Of a stretch of DNA of 39,601 nt, positions 1-8,227 are shown piece after piece (positions within the stretch are counted from its first letter, which is position 1; each line of letters starts with the position of its first letter). A program made the translations under genes and the position numbers. This DNA comes from an uncultured Burkholderiales Genera incertae sedis bacterium (GTDB taxonomy: Bacteria; Pseudomonadota; Gammaproteobacteria; Burkholderiales; Eutrophovitaceae): the NCBI GenBank assembly GCA_905478365.1, contig CAJQIK010000033.1, positions 1 through 39,601 of the forward strand, given 5' to 3'. The notes beneath the pieces are model-generated. The model saw nothing but the letters and a program-made list of their open reading frames with translations, did no database searches and was not told the DNA's origin.

Positions 1-580
1 CCAACCCAAAGAACCGCATCTTCAAGCCCTTCAAGTCGTCCAAAGTGTTAATTTCTTTTTTAAACCACCCCGATGCCTCGGGTGGGATCATATGGCAGGG
101 TATGTACTTAATATTCTGCGCACCATAGAGCTCATCAGCGAACTTAGAACCGTCGCCATAGTAGTACCAAGCTAAAAACTCAGTGGCATTAGGTCCAAAC
201 GGTAACGTGGTAAACATGCTGAACACATTATTAATTCCCGCGTAATAACCCGAACTCGCCCAAGCCATTTCTACTGACCCTTTAGACGCTGCTGGAATTG
301 CCTCCAACCCAGGAACCAGGGCATTGGGCTCAAAAAATTTGATCTCGAGTGTACCACCGGACAACCGGTCAACTTTTTCAGTCCACTCAACTCCTCCGAC
401 ACCCAAAATGGGTAAAGAAGACGGGAAGGCACTTGCCATTTGCAGTTTAACTTTTTTAACTGGAGCAGCCTCAGAGACTTCTCCACCGCCCGCAGTAGCG
501 CCATCTTCTCCACCACCACAACCAGTAAGAACCAACAAACCAATTAAACCTGACATCAAAGTGGTTCTAAATTTAATCAT
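1..580 (-). CDS. TRAP transporter substrate-binding lipoprotein, copy 1 (partial, cut by window edge)
   Basis: This gene runs off the left edge and is missing from the ORF track. Reading leftward from the ATG at 578-580 gives an open frame of about 193 codons. It starts with a lipoprotein signal (lipobox LTGC followed by a Gly-rich linker) and continues as a close match to the neighbouring copy 2, including KVKLQMASAFPSSLPILG and the conserved GWFKKEI and LKGLKMRFFGLG segments. In this family the protein binds a small organic acid in the periplasm and delivers it to a DctQ/DctM membrane pair. The Met-Arg in the LKMRF stretch falls where DctP-type proteins carry the carboxylate-binding Arg. 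It is the last of three tandem paralogues. DctQM could lie just beyond the edge. Orthology to the family is certain; the substrate is unknown. Confidence 0.9.
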   Translation of the reverse strand, partial: MIKFRTTLMSGLIGLLVLTGCGGGEDGATAGGGEVSEAAPVKKVKLQMASAFPSSLPILGVGGVEWTEKVDRLSGGTLEIKFFEPNALVPGLEAIPAASKGSVEMAWASSGYYAGINNVFSMFTTLPFGPNATEFLAWYYYGDGSKFADELYGAQNIKYIPCHMIPPEASGWFKKEINTLDDLKGLKMRFFGL

Positions 581-614
581 AACCCTCTCCCAATCTTCTC
601 TTATTGCTTGTTAA

Positions 615-633
615 GGGCGGAGTAAACCCGCCC
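615..633 (-). other. GC-rich intercistronic hairpin between TRAP SBP copies 1 and 2
   Basis: GGGCGG and CCGCCC face each other across a 7-nt loop, 35 nt upstream of the copy 1 start and 25 nt past the copy 2 stop. There is no T-tract immediately after the stem in the leftward direction, so it looks more like an mRNA-stabilising or attenuating hairpin than a full terminator. The role is inferred. Confidence 0.45.
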
Positions 634-658
634 ATACTATTTAATGTTGGATCCCCTT

Positions 659-1747
659 TTACTTCAGATATCCATTCTCTCGCCAAATAGCAAATTGCTC
701 TCGGAATGCCAGATAATTTTCGTAAACCCTTTTGAACTCTGGATTTACTGCCATTTCCTCTGCTGCCACTTCATCCCACGCGGCTTTAAAAGCTGCCAAA
801 AATTCAGGACCCCAATAATGTACGTTAACCCCTTGCTCGATCATTCGTGCCATTGCCGCCGGCTGAGAAAAATCTCCGAGAGCTAATCCATCACGCACTT
901 TATCGCCACAAGAAACTTCAATCACCGCTTGATGATGATCAGATAGACCATTCCAAACATCCATATTAATGAATACACCAAGAAAAGAAGCTGGTTGATG
1001 CCAACCTGGGAAGTAGTAATGTTTCGCTACCTGATACAGACCAATTCCCTCATCCATGGCCGGATTACCGAACTCAGTTGCATCAATGGTACCCAACTGC
1101 AACGCCTGGAATATTTCACCGCCAGCTAAAAGCTGCGTAGATGCGCCTAACTTTTCCATAACCTTCGCACCCAGACCAAAAAACCGCATCTTGAGACCCT
1201 TGAGATCATCAAGACTCTTGATCTCATTTTTGAACCAGCCTGAGGCCTCAGGCGGGATCATGATGCAGGGCACATACTTGATGCTGTGTTCTAAATACAA
1301 CTCATCAGCAAGCTTTTGTCCGTCCCCGTAGTAATACCATGCCAAAAATTCTGTCGCGTTAGGACCAAAAGGCAGCGTTGTAAACATGCTGAACACATTG
1401 TTGATCCCCGCATAATAACCAGAAGTAGCCCACGCCAAATCAACCGAGCCTTTAGATGCAGCTGGAATAGCTTCTAATCCAGGCACAAGCGCGTTAGGTT
1501 CAAAGAATTTTATTTCTAAACTTCCACCAGATAAGGTATCCACTGTTTCGGTCCAGTCGAGTCCACCATCACCCAGTATCGGTAACGACGACGGGAATGC
1601 GCTCGCCATCTTCAATTTAACTTTTTTGATAGGTGCGTTTGCAGGCGCTTCACCATCGGTCACCGCGACCTCATCTCCACCACCGCAACCGGTCAAAACA
1701 AATAGACCGATTACACCGGTCACCAAAAGGCCTTTAAATTTAGTCAT
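659..1747 (-). CDS. TRAP transporter substrate-binding lipoprotein DctP family, copy 2
   Basis: A 362-residue extracytoplasmic solute receptor of the TRAP (DctP) type. It has a lipoprotein signal peptide with lipobox LTGC at about residue 18-21, then the mature domain opening KVKLKMASAFPSS. The segments GGEIFQALQLGTIDATEF and the aromatic run KHYYFPGWHQ resemble the TakP-like subgroup that binds 2-oxo acids. In TakP the equivalent position reads EW rather than EF, so the ligand may differ. It is nearly collinear with copy 1 and clearly related to copy 3, indicating tandem duplication. No DctQ or DctM gene is visible next to it. The family call is firm; the ligand is unknown. Confidence 0.93.
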   Translation of the reverse strand: MTKFKGLLVTGVIGLFVLTGCGGGDEVAVTDGEAPANAPIKKVKLKMASAFPSSLPILGDGGLDWTETVDTLSGGSLEIKFFEPNALVPGLEAIPAASKGSVDLAWATSGYYAGINNVFSMFTTLPFGPNATEFLAWYYYGDGQKLADELYLEHSIKYVPCIMIPPEASGWFKNEIKSLDDLKGLKMRFFGLGAKVMEKLGASTQLLAGGEIFQALQLGTIDATEFGNPAMDEGIGLYQVAKHYYFPGWHQPASFLGVFINMDVWNGLSDHHQAVIEVSCGDKVRDGLALGDFSQPAAMARMIEQGVNVHYWGPEFLAAFKAAWDEVAAEEMAVNPEFKRVYENYLAFREQFAIWRENGYLK

Positions 1748-1941
1748 AAAACTCCTCCGAATGCACTTTTTAGTGCTTTTAATATCATGTTTTTCTAATT
1801 CTATAATGTTGGATCAAAATTTACATAAAACCCACCAAAAACCAATAGGTAAACCATCAAACGCTGATTACGAGACCCTATCACGACTCGGCCTGTCGAC
1901 CAAGAGATGGTTCATACCAAAAGGTCCGAATGGAATGGGGT

Positions 1942-3039
1942 CTACCTCAAATAGCCATTCTCCCCCCAGAGCTTGTAATCTTCTCGAAATTTTGTATAAG
2001 AGTCATGTATTTTTTTAAATTTTGGGTTCTTCGCAGACTCCTCCAAAACAACCTCATCCCAAGCTGTACGGTAAGCATTAAGAATTTCATCTGACCAATA
2101 ATGAATGGTAACCCCATGTTTTTCGACCATTCTTCGCATAGCAGGCGCTTGAGTAGCCTCACCCTCCGCAATCATCTCTTTAATGATGTAGCCACAGGAA
2201 ACCTCCACAATCTTCTGGTGATAACTCGATAGAGAATTCCATACATCCATATTGAAAAATAATCCCCCTAACGCTGTGGCTTGGTGCCAACCGGGGAAAT
2301 AATAATGCTTCGCAACCTGATAAAAACTTGAGCTCTCGTCTACCGTTGGCACGGAAAACTCGGTTGCATCAATAGTGCCCAACTGTAGCGCTTGAAAGAT
2401 ATCGCCTCCGGCAAGTAGCTGTGTCGCAACGCCTAATTTATCCATCACCTTGGCGCCTAAACCAAAGAATCGCATCTTCATACCTTTAAGGTCATCGACA
2501 GAATTGATTTCCTTCCTAAACCATCCCGACGCTTCTGGTGGCGTAATAAAGCAAGGAATTGCTTTGATATTGTGCTCCGCGTACATTTCATCAGCCAGCT
2601 CGTTTCCCCCACCGTATTGCAGCCAAGCTAACAACTCATCAGCTGAGGCGCCAAAGGGAACCGACGTAAAAAAACTGAATGCTAGATCATTGCCAGCGTA
2701 AAAACCCGAAGTCGACCAAGCAACATCTACAGACCCTTTCGATGCTGCTGGAATTGCCTCCAAAGCTGGCACTAGAGCACCAGGCTCAAAAAATTTTAAC
2801 TCTAAAGTACCCGCGGACACCTCCTCAATAGTGTCCGAAAAACGCACCCCATTCTTACCGATCAACTCGAGAGACGCCGGGAAGGCGCTGGCCATATTCA
2901 GCTTAACTTTCTGTTGCACTTTTTCATCAGCCAACCCCGATGAGTGCTGCGCTGAATCCCCATCACTATCGCCACATCCGGTCAAGATGAGTGCAGCTGC
3001 GACTGCGATTAGGTGTGACACCCAATTATCCACTCTCAT
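1942..3039 (-). CDS. TRAP transporter substrate-binding lipoprotein DctP family, copy 3
   Basis: A 365-residue paralogue of copies 1 and 2 and the first of the three in transcription order. It has a signal peptide with lipobox LTGC, an acidic linker, then the same receptor fold marked by KLNMASAFPASLEL, GWFRKEINSVDDLKGMKMRF and LAGGDIFQALQLG. It is more diverged than copies 1 and 2 are from each other: copy 2 has ATEFGNPAMDE where this one has ATEFSVPTVDE, in the region that shapes the ligand pocket of TakP-like proteins. Different ligands for the paralogues are therefore plausible. The start ATG follows GGGGAAATCA, a usable ribosome site. It sits 152 nt downstream of the epoxide hydrolase gene on the same strand. 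Confidence 0.93.
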   Translation of the reverse strand: MRVDNWVSHLIAVAAALILTGCGDSDGDSAQHSSGLADEKVQQKVKLNMASAFPASLELIGKNGVRFSDTIEEVSAGTLELKFFEPGALVPALEAIPAASKGSVDVAWSTSGFYAGNDLAFSFFTSVPFGASADELLAWLQYGGGNELADEMYAEHNIKAIPCFITPPEASGWFRKEINSVDDLKGMKMRFFGLGAKVMDKLGVATQLLAGGDIFQALQLGTIDATEFSVPTVDESSSFYQVAKHYYFPGWHQATALGGLFFNMDVWNSLSSYHQKIVEVSCGYIIKEMIAEGEATQAPAMRRMVEKHGVTIHYWSDEILNAYRTAWDEVVLEESAKNPKFKKIHDSYTKFREDYKLWGENGYLR

Positions 3040-3191
3040 TGATTTCCCCTCAATATATTGTTTTTCTTGAGTTTTTTTAAGCCGAGTCTGAAGTCTAGTC
3101 GAATTTCTATTAAATTCTTTTATTGATCATCGTAGCACAGTTAAGACGTAACCGATCGGCCAGATAACGCCCTTAATGTTCGGGAAGAGAT

Positions 3192-4349
3192 TTAGCGGTA
3201 AGCTCTAAAAAATTGGCGCATATCTTTAACCAGCGGTTCGGGTTGCTCCAAGGCCGCGAAGTGCCCGCCCCTTTCGCACTCGGTCCAGCTCTGAATATTA
3301 GAATAAAACAAATCGGCCACCGACCTTGGTGGAGAGAGAATTTCTTTTGGAAACTGAATATAACCCGTCGGCACATCAACAGTTTTACCAATCGGAATCG
3401 GCCATGGGCTGTGCATTCTGGCGTAGTATGGCCAAAACGAGGAGCCAATAGCACCAGTGGTCCAATACAGCATAATATCTGTGAGCATTGTATCGCGACC
3501 AAAATAACCGTCTAAATCGCCTCGATGATCAGTCCAAGTATGAAATTTCTCTACCAGCCAGGCTGCTAAGCCGACAGGAGAATCGGTCAAGCCGTAAGCT
3601 AGAGTTTGAGGCTTAGTACCCTGTATCCATTGATATCCAGTTTCATCTTTTAAGAACTCATTCAGTTGCTTTAAGAAAACAGCCTCTTCCTCAGAAGGAT
3701 TTTCTAAAATGCTTGGATCCCGTCGAACCGCAAGAAAATTTAGGTGTATCGCTTTTAACAATTCAGGGTAAACAAAACCCATGCGCGACGTGACGAAACC
3801 GCCCCAGTCCCCTCCTTGCGCCACAAAAGATTTAAAGCCAAGAACTTTGGTCATCAACTCAGCAAACGCATCGGTAATTTCCTCAACGGAAAAGCGGGCT
3901 TGATCAGGCTTGAAGGAAAATGTATAGCCTGGCAGAGAGGGGGCGATGACTGTAAACGAGTCCTCCGCAGACCCCCCATATGACACAGGGTCAGTCAGCA
4001 TGGGAATAATCTTATGGAACTCATACACCGATCCGGGCCAGCCATGAGACAAGAGCAGGGGCTGAGGATTCTCCCCTTTACCCTCCTCATAAATAAAGTG
4101 TAAATCGATCCCAGCTACCTTAGTTTTATATTGCTTGAATTGGTTAATAACGGCTTCATGTGCCCGCCAATCGTAATCATTCTCCCAATATGCGCAAAGA
4201 TCTTTTAGGTAACCCAAGTCAGCGCCATAAGACCAATTGTTGTTTGGAATTTCATCAGGCCAACGGGTATTTTTCAGGCGCTGTTTCAAGTCGCTTAGCG
4301 CGCTATCTGGGACCGAGAGAGTAAAAGGGGTAACTTGCTTATCAAGCAT
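3192..4349 (-). CDS. Epoxide hydrolase, microsomal (EPHX1-like) type
   Basis: An alpha/beta-hydrolase of 385 residues with the N-terminal epoxide-hydrolase domain (about 1-110; start TPFTLSVPDSALSDLKQRL, then the typical NNNWSYG stretch). The oxyanion-hole motif HGWPGS lies at about 102-107. The nucleophile elbow GGDWGG makes Asp181 the likely nucleophile, and the catalytic His is in ERGGHFAALEQPE near the C-terminus. The expected reaction is opening of an epoxide to a vicinal diol through a covalent ester. There is no signal peptide, so it is cytoplasmic. Its start is supported by AGGAT 8 nt upstream. It stands near other xenobiotic-type hydrolases; the physiological substrate is unknown. 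Confidence 0.92.
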   Translation of the reverse strand: MLDKQVTPFTLSVPDSALSDLKQRLKNTRWPDEIPNNNWSYGADLGYLKDLCAYWENDYDWRAHEAVINQFKQYKTKVAGIDLHFIYEEGKGENPQPLLLSHGWPGSVYEFHKIIPMLTDPVSYGGSAEDSFTVIAPSLPGYTFSFKPDQARFSVEEITDAFAELMTKVLGFKSFVAQGGDWGGFVTSRMGFVYPELLKAIHLNFLAVRRDPSILENPSEEEAVFLKQLNEFLKDETGYQWIQGTKPQTLAYGLTDSPVGLAAWLVEKFHTWTDHRGDLDGYFGRDTMLTDIMLYWTTGAIGSSFWPYYARMHSPWPIPIGKTVDVPTGYIQFPKEILSPPRSVADLFYSNIQSWTECERGGHFAALEQPEPLVKDMRQFFRAYR

Positions 4350-4476
4350 GAGGTTTTATCCTGAATCGCTAAAACTGACATTTTAACGAAAAGGCCCCTT
4401 TGAAAAAACCAGGAGATCAATAAAACTAACTTGTTGGGATTAAATCAGGACAATGCTGTTCGACATTTTGATACAG

Positions 4477-5076
4477 CTATTTGCCCACAGAAGAGTCGCA
4501 GGCCTGTCCTTGGGAATAAGCCACCCTTATTTGGCTACCCACAATTTCGAGAAAGCGCTTTTGAACTGCATAAGCCTCCTGCTCACGCCGATACCAGCGC
4601 TCGCAATCCTTTAAATCGACCAATTCATGATTCATATCCTGGACATAATGAACGAGCTCATGCAGTAACACCGAGCGCGCAAACACATTGGTTTCAGGCT
4701 TCATAGACTCATCCAGATAAACGCCTTCTCCAGCCCGATAAACCGCAAGTGCGGCGCAAGGCTTTTGGCACGCATATTGCTCAACAACAGAGTGCGCAAC
4801 CTTTTGTACTGGTGGAGGCTCATTAGGAATACGGTACTTGGTGATTTGGTCCAACGCCTCTAGAAGATCTATGATGAGCACATCAAGTGGAATAAAGTGC
4901 GTTGTTCCAAGCTTATTACTCAGGTCGCGCTCACCATCAGAAGGGTAATTACTGTACACGCCTGGGATTTGAGAGGTTGTATCTTCAGCAAACGCCGAGT
5001 TAGGCAGCCAACCCCAAATGAGAATCAAGCTCAAGATTAGGCATTGATGAGGAATAAAATAAGCAATCTGTTTCAT
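4477..5076 (-). CDS. Secreted HExxH-motif protein (putative metallopeptidase-like)
   Basis: I chose Met14 of the listed ORF as start because a clean signal peptide begins there (MKQIAYF, hydrophobic core LILSLILIWGW, cleavage after SAFA). The mature part of about 170 residues carries HELVHYVQ, a zinc-type HExxH motif. About 20 residues on, EQEAYAVQKRFLE could supply a third Glu ligand in gluzincin style. Two Cys pairs (YACQKPCAA, and the Cys of KDCERW with a later one) suggest disulfides in the periplasm. Length and motif fit small uncharacterised proteins related to DUF6647. Proteolytic activity is not shown. It begins 22 nt after the stop of the Sel1-repeat gene, so the two are probably co-transcribed. 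Confidence 0.75.
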   Translation of the reverse strand: MKQIAYFIPHQCLILSLILIWGWLPNSAFAEDTTSQIPGVYSNYPSDGERDLSNKLGTTHFIPLDVLIIDLLEALDQITKYRIPNEPPPVQKVAHSVVEQYACQKPCAALAVYRAGEGVYLDESMKPETNVFARSVLLHELVHYVQDMNHELVDLKDCERWYRREQEAYAVQKRFLEIVGSQIRVAYSQGQACDSSVGK

Positions 5077-5098
5077 AAAATCTCGCGAAAACCAATCG

Positions 5099-5980
5099 CT
5101 AAATACGGGACTCACCTTCGTCTAAATTCTGCTCGACCGTTTGAGGCGCTGTGAACTTCTTTAAAAACTCAATTCGAGTAGCAGCTTCCTGCTTTTGTGT
5201 CTCATTCAATTGCGCGTTTATAGAATTCGCCTCGCTCTCAGCAAACGTCAAACCGCCAACATCTTGAGGATCGAGCCTAAGCATAGAAATCTGATACCAA
5301 GAAAACGCCTCGACGAGATCTCTCTCGCCTCTGAGCCCATCGCGATAGAAATCACCGAGCGAAAGCATCGAATACGGATCACCGAGTTCAGCTCCCCCCA
5401 TAAACCAGTCATGTGCCGAATCGAGGCTTCTCTCGACTCCTCGACCCGTTTGATACAACGCACCGACATTGTAATGAGCAAGCGGGTCACCCGCATCGGC
5501 CGCGGTTTTGTACCAAGTCATGGCCAGTACGAAATCCTGGGTGACACCATCCCCGGTCTCATAGCAATCTCCGACAGAATTCATAGCCCAAGCATTACCA
5601 CCAATGGCGGACTTCAACCACCAATCAAATGCTTGCTTAATGTCTTGAGCTACCCCCTGACCATTAGCATAAGCGAGCCCAAGGTTATTCATCGCTAAGG
5701 GATACCCTCGATTTGCCGCCTCAGTCCACCACTTGACCGCTTCTTCAAAACTTTGCTTTCCATCATGCCCTGTGGCCCAGAGCAGTCCCACATTATTTAT
5801 TGCCTTGACGTCTCCTCGTTCGACCAACAGCCCAAGGTTATATGGGTCGAGCATATCCTTATTTGACTCGATGTCAGTGAAGGTATCTGGTCGCGGTTGT
5901 TTGGACTCTTCTGAAAAACCTAAAGAGCTTGATAGCAACAAAATAGCTGTTAAGCCCACAAAAAAATACTTATTGTTCAT
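5099..5980 (-). CDS. Sel1-repeat (SLR/TPR-like) periplasmic protein
   Basis: A 293-residue protein with a signal peptide (MNNKYFFVGLTAILLLSSSLG) followed by about five Sel1-type repeats from roughly residue 60 to 240. Examples are AMNNLGLAYANGQGVAQD, AMNSVGDCYETGDGVTQD and AHYNVGALYQTGRGVERS, each about 36 residues with the A-x-x-x-L-G and G-x-G-V pattern. Such solenoids usually act as protein-binding scaffolds. The partner could be the HExxH protein encoded directly downstream in the same direction. The ATG is preceded by GGGGGAATT, a strong ribosome site. No catalytic motif is visible. Confidence 0.88.
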   Translation of the reverse strand: MNNKYFFVGLTAILLLSSSLGFSEESKQPRPDTFTDIESNKDMLDPYNLGLLVERGDVKAINNVGLLWATGHDGKQSFEEAVKWWTEAANRGYPLAMNNLGLAYANGQGVAQDIKQAFDWWLKSAIGGNAWAMNSVGDCYETGDGVTQDFVLAMTWYKTAADAGDPLAHYNVGALYQTGRGVERSLDSAHDWFMGGAELGDPYSMLSLGDFYRDGLRGERDLVEAFSWYQISMLRLDPQDVGGLTFAESEANSINAQLNETQKQEAATRIEFLKKFTAPQTVEQNLDEGESRI

Positions 5981-6011
5981 AATTCCCCCACTGCAATCTA
6001 ACTCAGCCTCA

Positions 6012-6881
6012 TCATTTTTGATTTATTAAAAAAGGTACAATCTCGCTGAGCAGCTCATCAGGAGCCTCTTCAGGAATAAAGTGCCCGCATGGTAATGATT
6101 TGCCTATTACGTTATCAGCTTTTTCTTTCCAAGTATCCACCACATCGAAAAGTGACTCCATTTTGCCGAACTGACCCCATATTGTGTAGACCGGACAGGA
6201 GAGTTTAGTTCCTAAGTCCCTCTCATCATCTTCATAATCAATAGTAGCCGCCGCTCGATAGTCTTCTAAACCACAGCGAATCGTTCCGGGCAAGGTGAAC
6301 GCCCTTAAATACTCCGCGAATAATAAATCATCAATTGCATCTGGCCTCCAACTGAGTGAGCGAAACATTGTCTGAAGAAACGGCTCCGCACTATTTCTAA
6401 TCATGATTTCTGGTAGGTCTGGCGCTTGAAAGTAAAACCAGTGCCAGTAAGCTGCTGCTAATTCGCGGCCCGTTCGACTGAATATTGTGTGGGTCGGCAC
6501 AATATCAAGAACGATCAGCTTTTCGACTCTTTCGGGGAAATCAAGGGCGAGCCGATGCGCCACTCGTGCACCTCTATCATGGCCCATCAGAAAAAACGTC
6601 TCATGCCCTAACTCAGAAGCTAGACAAGCAATATCTTTTGCCATCGTTTTTTTATCGAAGCCGGAGCGTGCTTTTTCAGAGTCCCCATATCCCCTTAAAT
6701 CGGGAATAATCAGATTAAATCGCTTCATCAAAGTTGGGGATACCTTGTGCCACATCTGCCCGGTTTGCGGATATCCATGCAGCAATACCAAGGTAGGTCC
6801 TTCTCCTCCCGTCCATACATTCATTCGAATTCCATTGGCCCGAACTGTCGAACGCCTCATTCCCGCCATAAAATCAGCCAT
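6012..6881 (-). CDS. Alpha/beta hydrolase of the haloacetate/fluoroacetate dehalogenase type
   Basis: The start is placed at the ATG at 6879-6881 because AGGAAG lies 6 nt upstream, giving 289 residues instead of the 297 in the track. HGYPQT forms the oxyanion hole, and GHDRGARVAHR puts Asp102, Arg103 and Arg106 where fluoroacetate dehalogenases keep the nucleophile and the two carboxylate-binding Arg. YWHWFY (His147-Trp148) matches the halide pocket, EDYRAAATIDYEDD matches the family's cap segment, and CGHFIPEE holds the catalytic His. By family it would hydrolyse a 2-haloacid to a 2-hydroxyacid, but many proteins with this signature are untested and some are plain esterases or epoxide hydrolases. 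It is 31 nt downstream of the Sel1 gene's start, on the same strand. Confidence 0.85.
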   Translation of the reverse strand: MADFMAGMRRSTVRANGIRMNVWTGGEGPTLVLLHGYPQTGQMWHKVSPTLMKRFNLIIPDLRGYGDSEKARSGFDKKTMAKDIACLASELGHETFFLMGHDRGARVAHRLALDFPERVEKLIVLDIVPTHTIFSRTGRELAAAYWHWFYFQAPDLPEIMIRNSAEPFLQTMFRSLSWRPDAIDDLLFAEYLRAFTLPGTIRCGLEDYRAAATIDYEDDERDLGTKLSCPVYTIWGQFGKMESLFDVVDTWKEKADNVIGKSLPCGHFIPEEAPDELLSEIVPFLINQK

Positions 6882-6936
6882 AGCTAGCTTCCTATCAAAA
6901 TACAAAAATAATCCCGCTGACCCGACCGACTCAAAG

Positions 6937-8127
6937 TTAGCGGCCTAGATAAGCTCGTATTCTACGCACCCCTTCCGCAAGCACTGGGATTGGCTTAGGG
7001 TAGGAGAATCGAATATGTTCATTAGCTCGATAAACACCAAAATCCAGTCCAGGTGCGACTGCCACACCAGCACTCTCTATTAGGTCCTCGCACAACTTGA
7101 AACTATCATTAGAGAATCCGCTGCAATCAGCATAAATATATATCGCTCCGGTAGGCTCAACCGGAATTTTGAAACCAATCTCTCTTAACTCAGCTAATAA
7201 AAAATCTCTATGCTCCTGATAACTCGCCCTATGCACTTCACATTCACCAACGCTATCTGGATGAAAAGCCGCGAGGGCAGCTCTTTGGGCTATGTCTGGA
7301 CTGGAGATAAAAAGATTCTGGGCAAGCTTCTCGAAAGAACCTATAAATTTATCGGGAATTACAGCCCAGCCCAATCGCCAACCTGTCATCGCAAAATACT
7401 TAGAAAAACTATTGATCACAAAAATATCGTCGGCAAACTCCAAGGACGAGCAAGCATCAACTCCAAAAGTAATTCCGTGGTAGATCTCGTCAACAATTAG
7501 AGTCCCTTGGTTCGCCTGAACCACTCGATGAATATCTTTCAAAATGTCTTGCTTGATCGACGTGCCCGTAGGGTTAGAAGGGTTAGCAACCATTACCCCA
7601 ATGGTCCGGTCCGTCCAATGTTTTTCCACTAATTCGGGGGTCAACTGATAATCAGTTTCGGGCCCCACCGGTATCAGAATAGGGCGACCTTCCATCGTTG
7701 AAACAAAATGACGATTAGCAGGATAACCCGGATCAGCCATCAAAATCTCATCTCCTGGAGATACTAATACCCCCATCGTGAGCAGTAAAGCCCCTGAGGA
7801 TCCTGTCGTTATTGCGATTCTGTTTTTTGGAACTCCAACGTTATATCTTTGCCGATACCACCTTGATATTGCATTACGTAACTCGTCAGAACCAAGTGCC
7901 GGCAGATATTTCATTCGATCTTCGCGAAGCGCTCGGAGGCCTGATTCAACAACTAATTTTGGCGTAGGGAAATCAGGTTCGCCGACTGCCAAATTGACAA
8001 CATCTACTCCTGATGACTGGAGCTCCATGGCTCGGGTAATAATACGCATGACATGGAAAGGCTCAATATGATCCAAGCGTTTTGCATGCATAAGGATCTC
8101 ATCGTTGTGCAGACTTGTAGTATTCAT
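6937..8127 (-). CDS. Class I/II (aspartate-type) aminotransferase
   Basis: A 396-residue PLP enzyme of fold type I. Conserved marks are NLAVGEPDFPTP near residue 45, the PLP-phosphate region TTGSSGALLLT, MVANPSNPTGT with the PLP-ring Asn, VDEIYHG with the Asp that binds the pyridine nitrogen, and INSFSKYFAMTGWRLGW with the Schiff-base Lys. The C-terminal HIRFSYP provides the Arg that binds the substrate carboxylate. It transfers an amino group between an amino acid and a 2-oxo acid in the cytoplasm; the amino donor cannot be told from sequence. It is divergently arranged with the ketopantoate-reductase-like gene across about 100 nt. Confidence 0.92.
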   Translation of the reverse strand: MNTTSLHNDEILMHAKRLDHIEPFHVMRIITRAMELQSSGVDVVNLAVGEPDFPTPKLVVESGLRALREDRMKYLPALGSDELRNAISRWYRQRYNVGVPKNRIAITTGSSGALLLTMGVLVSPGDEILMADPGYPANRHFVSTMEGRPILIPVGPETDYQLTPELVEKHWTDRTIGVMVANPSNPTGTSIKQDILKDIHRVVQANQGTLIVDEIYHGITFGVDACSSLEFADDIFVINSFSKYFAMTGWRLGWAVIPDKFIGSFEKLAQNLFISSPDIAQRAALAAFHPDSVGECEVHRASYQEHRDFLLAELREIGFKIPVEPTGAIYIYADCSGFSNDSFKLCEDLIESAGVAVAPGLDFGVYRANEHIRFSYPKPIPVLAEGVRRIRAYLGR

Positions 8128-8227
8128 TTTTAGTTTTATTTTTTATCCGAAAGAACTTACCATTGTACCGGTCAAGTCAAATCCCCCAGTTTTTTAGTTA
8201 AAAATTTTCAATAATTTGGGAGAAAAA
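8128..8227. promoter_or_regulatory. Divergent intergenic promoter region (aminotransferase / KPR-like gene)
   Basis: An AT-rich 100-nt gap lies between two divergent starts, so promoters for both directions must lie here or overlap the coding ends. I could not assign -35/-10 boxes with confidence. The only clear element is GGGAGAAAAA directly before the ATG at 8228. Confidence 0.45.

Noticed and set aside
271-543. Track ORF of 90 residues on the minus strand
   Set aside because: It is an out-of-frame shadow of the partial TRAP receptor gene 1-580, whose correct frame has a lipoprotein signal and aligns with its paralogue.
1626-2018. Plus-strand ORF of 130 residues across the gap between TRAP copies 2 and 3
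   Set aside because: It is antisense to the ends of both receptor genes, has no ribosome site or recognisable domain, and its composition follows the opposite-strand coding.
3051-3060. Perfect palindrome CAATATATTG before TRAP copy 3, similar to the boxR-region core
   Set aside because: Only ten AT-rich bases match, without the TAGG/CCTA flanks, and it is 12 nt from a start codon; chance is a sufficient explanation.
5195-5698. 167-residue plus-strand ORF opposite the Sel1 gene
   Set aside because: It is the complement of repeat-coding sequence with no domain; the Sel1 frame explains the region fully.
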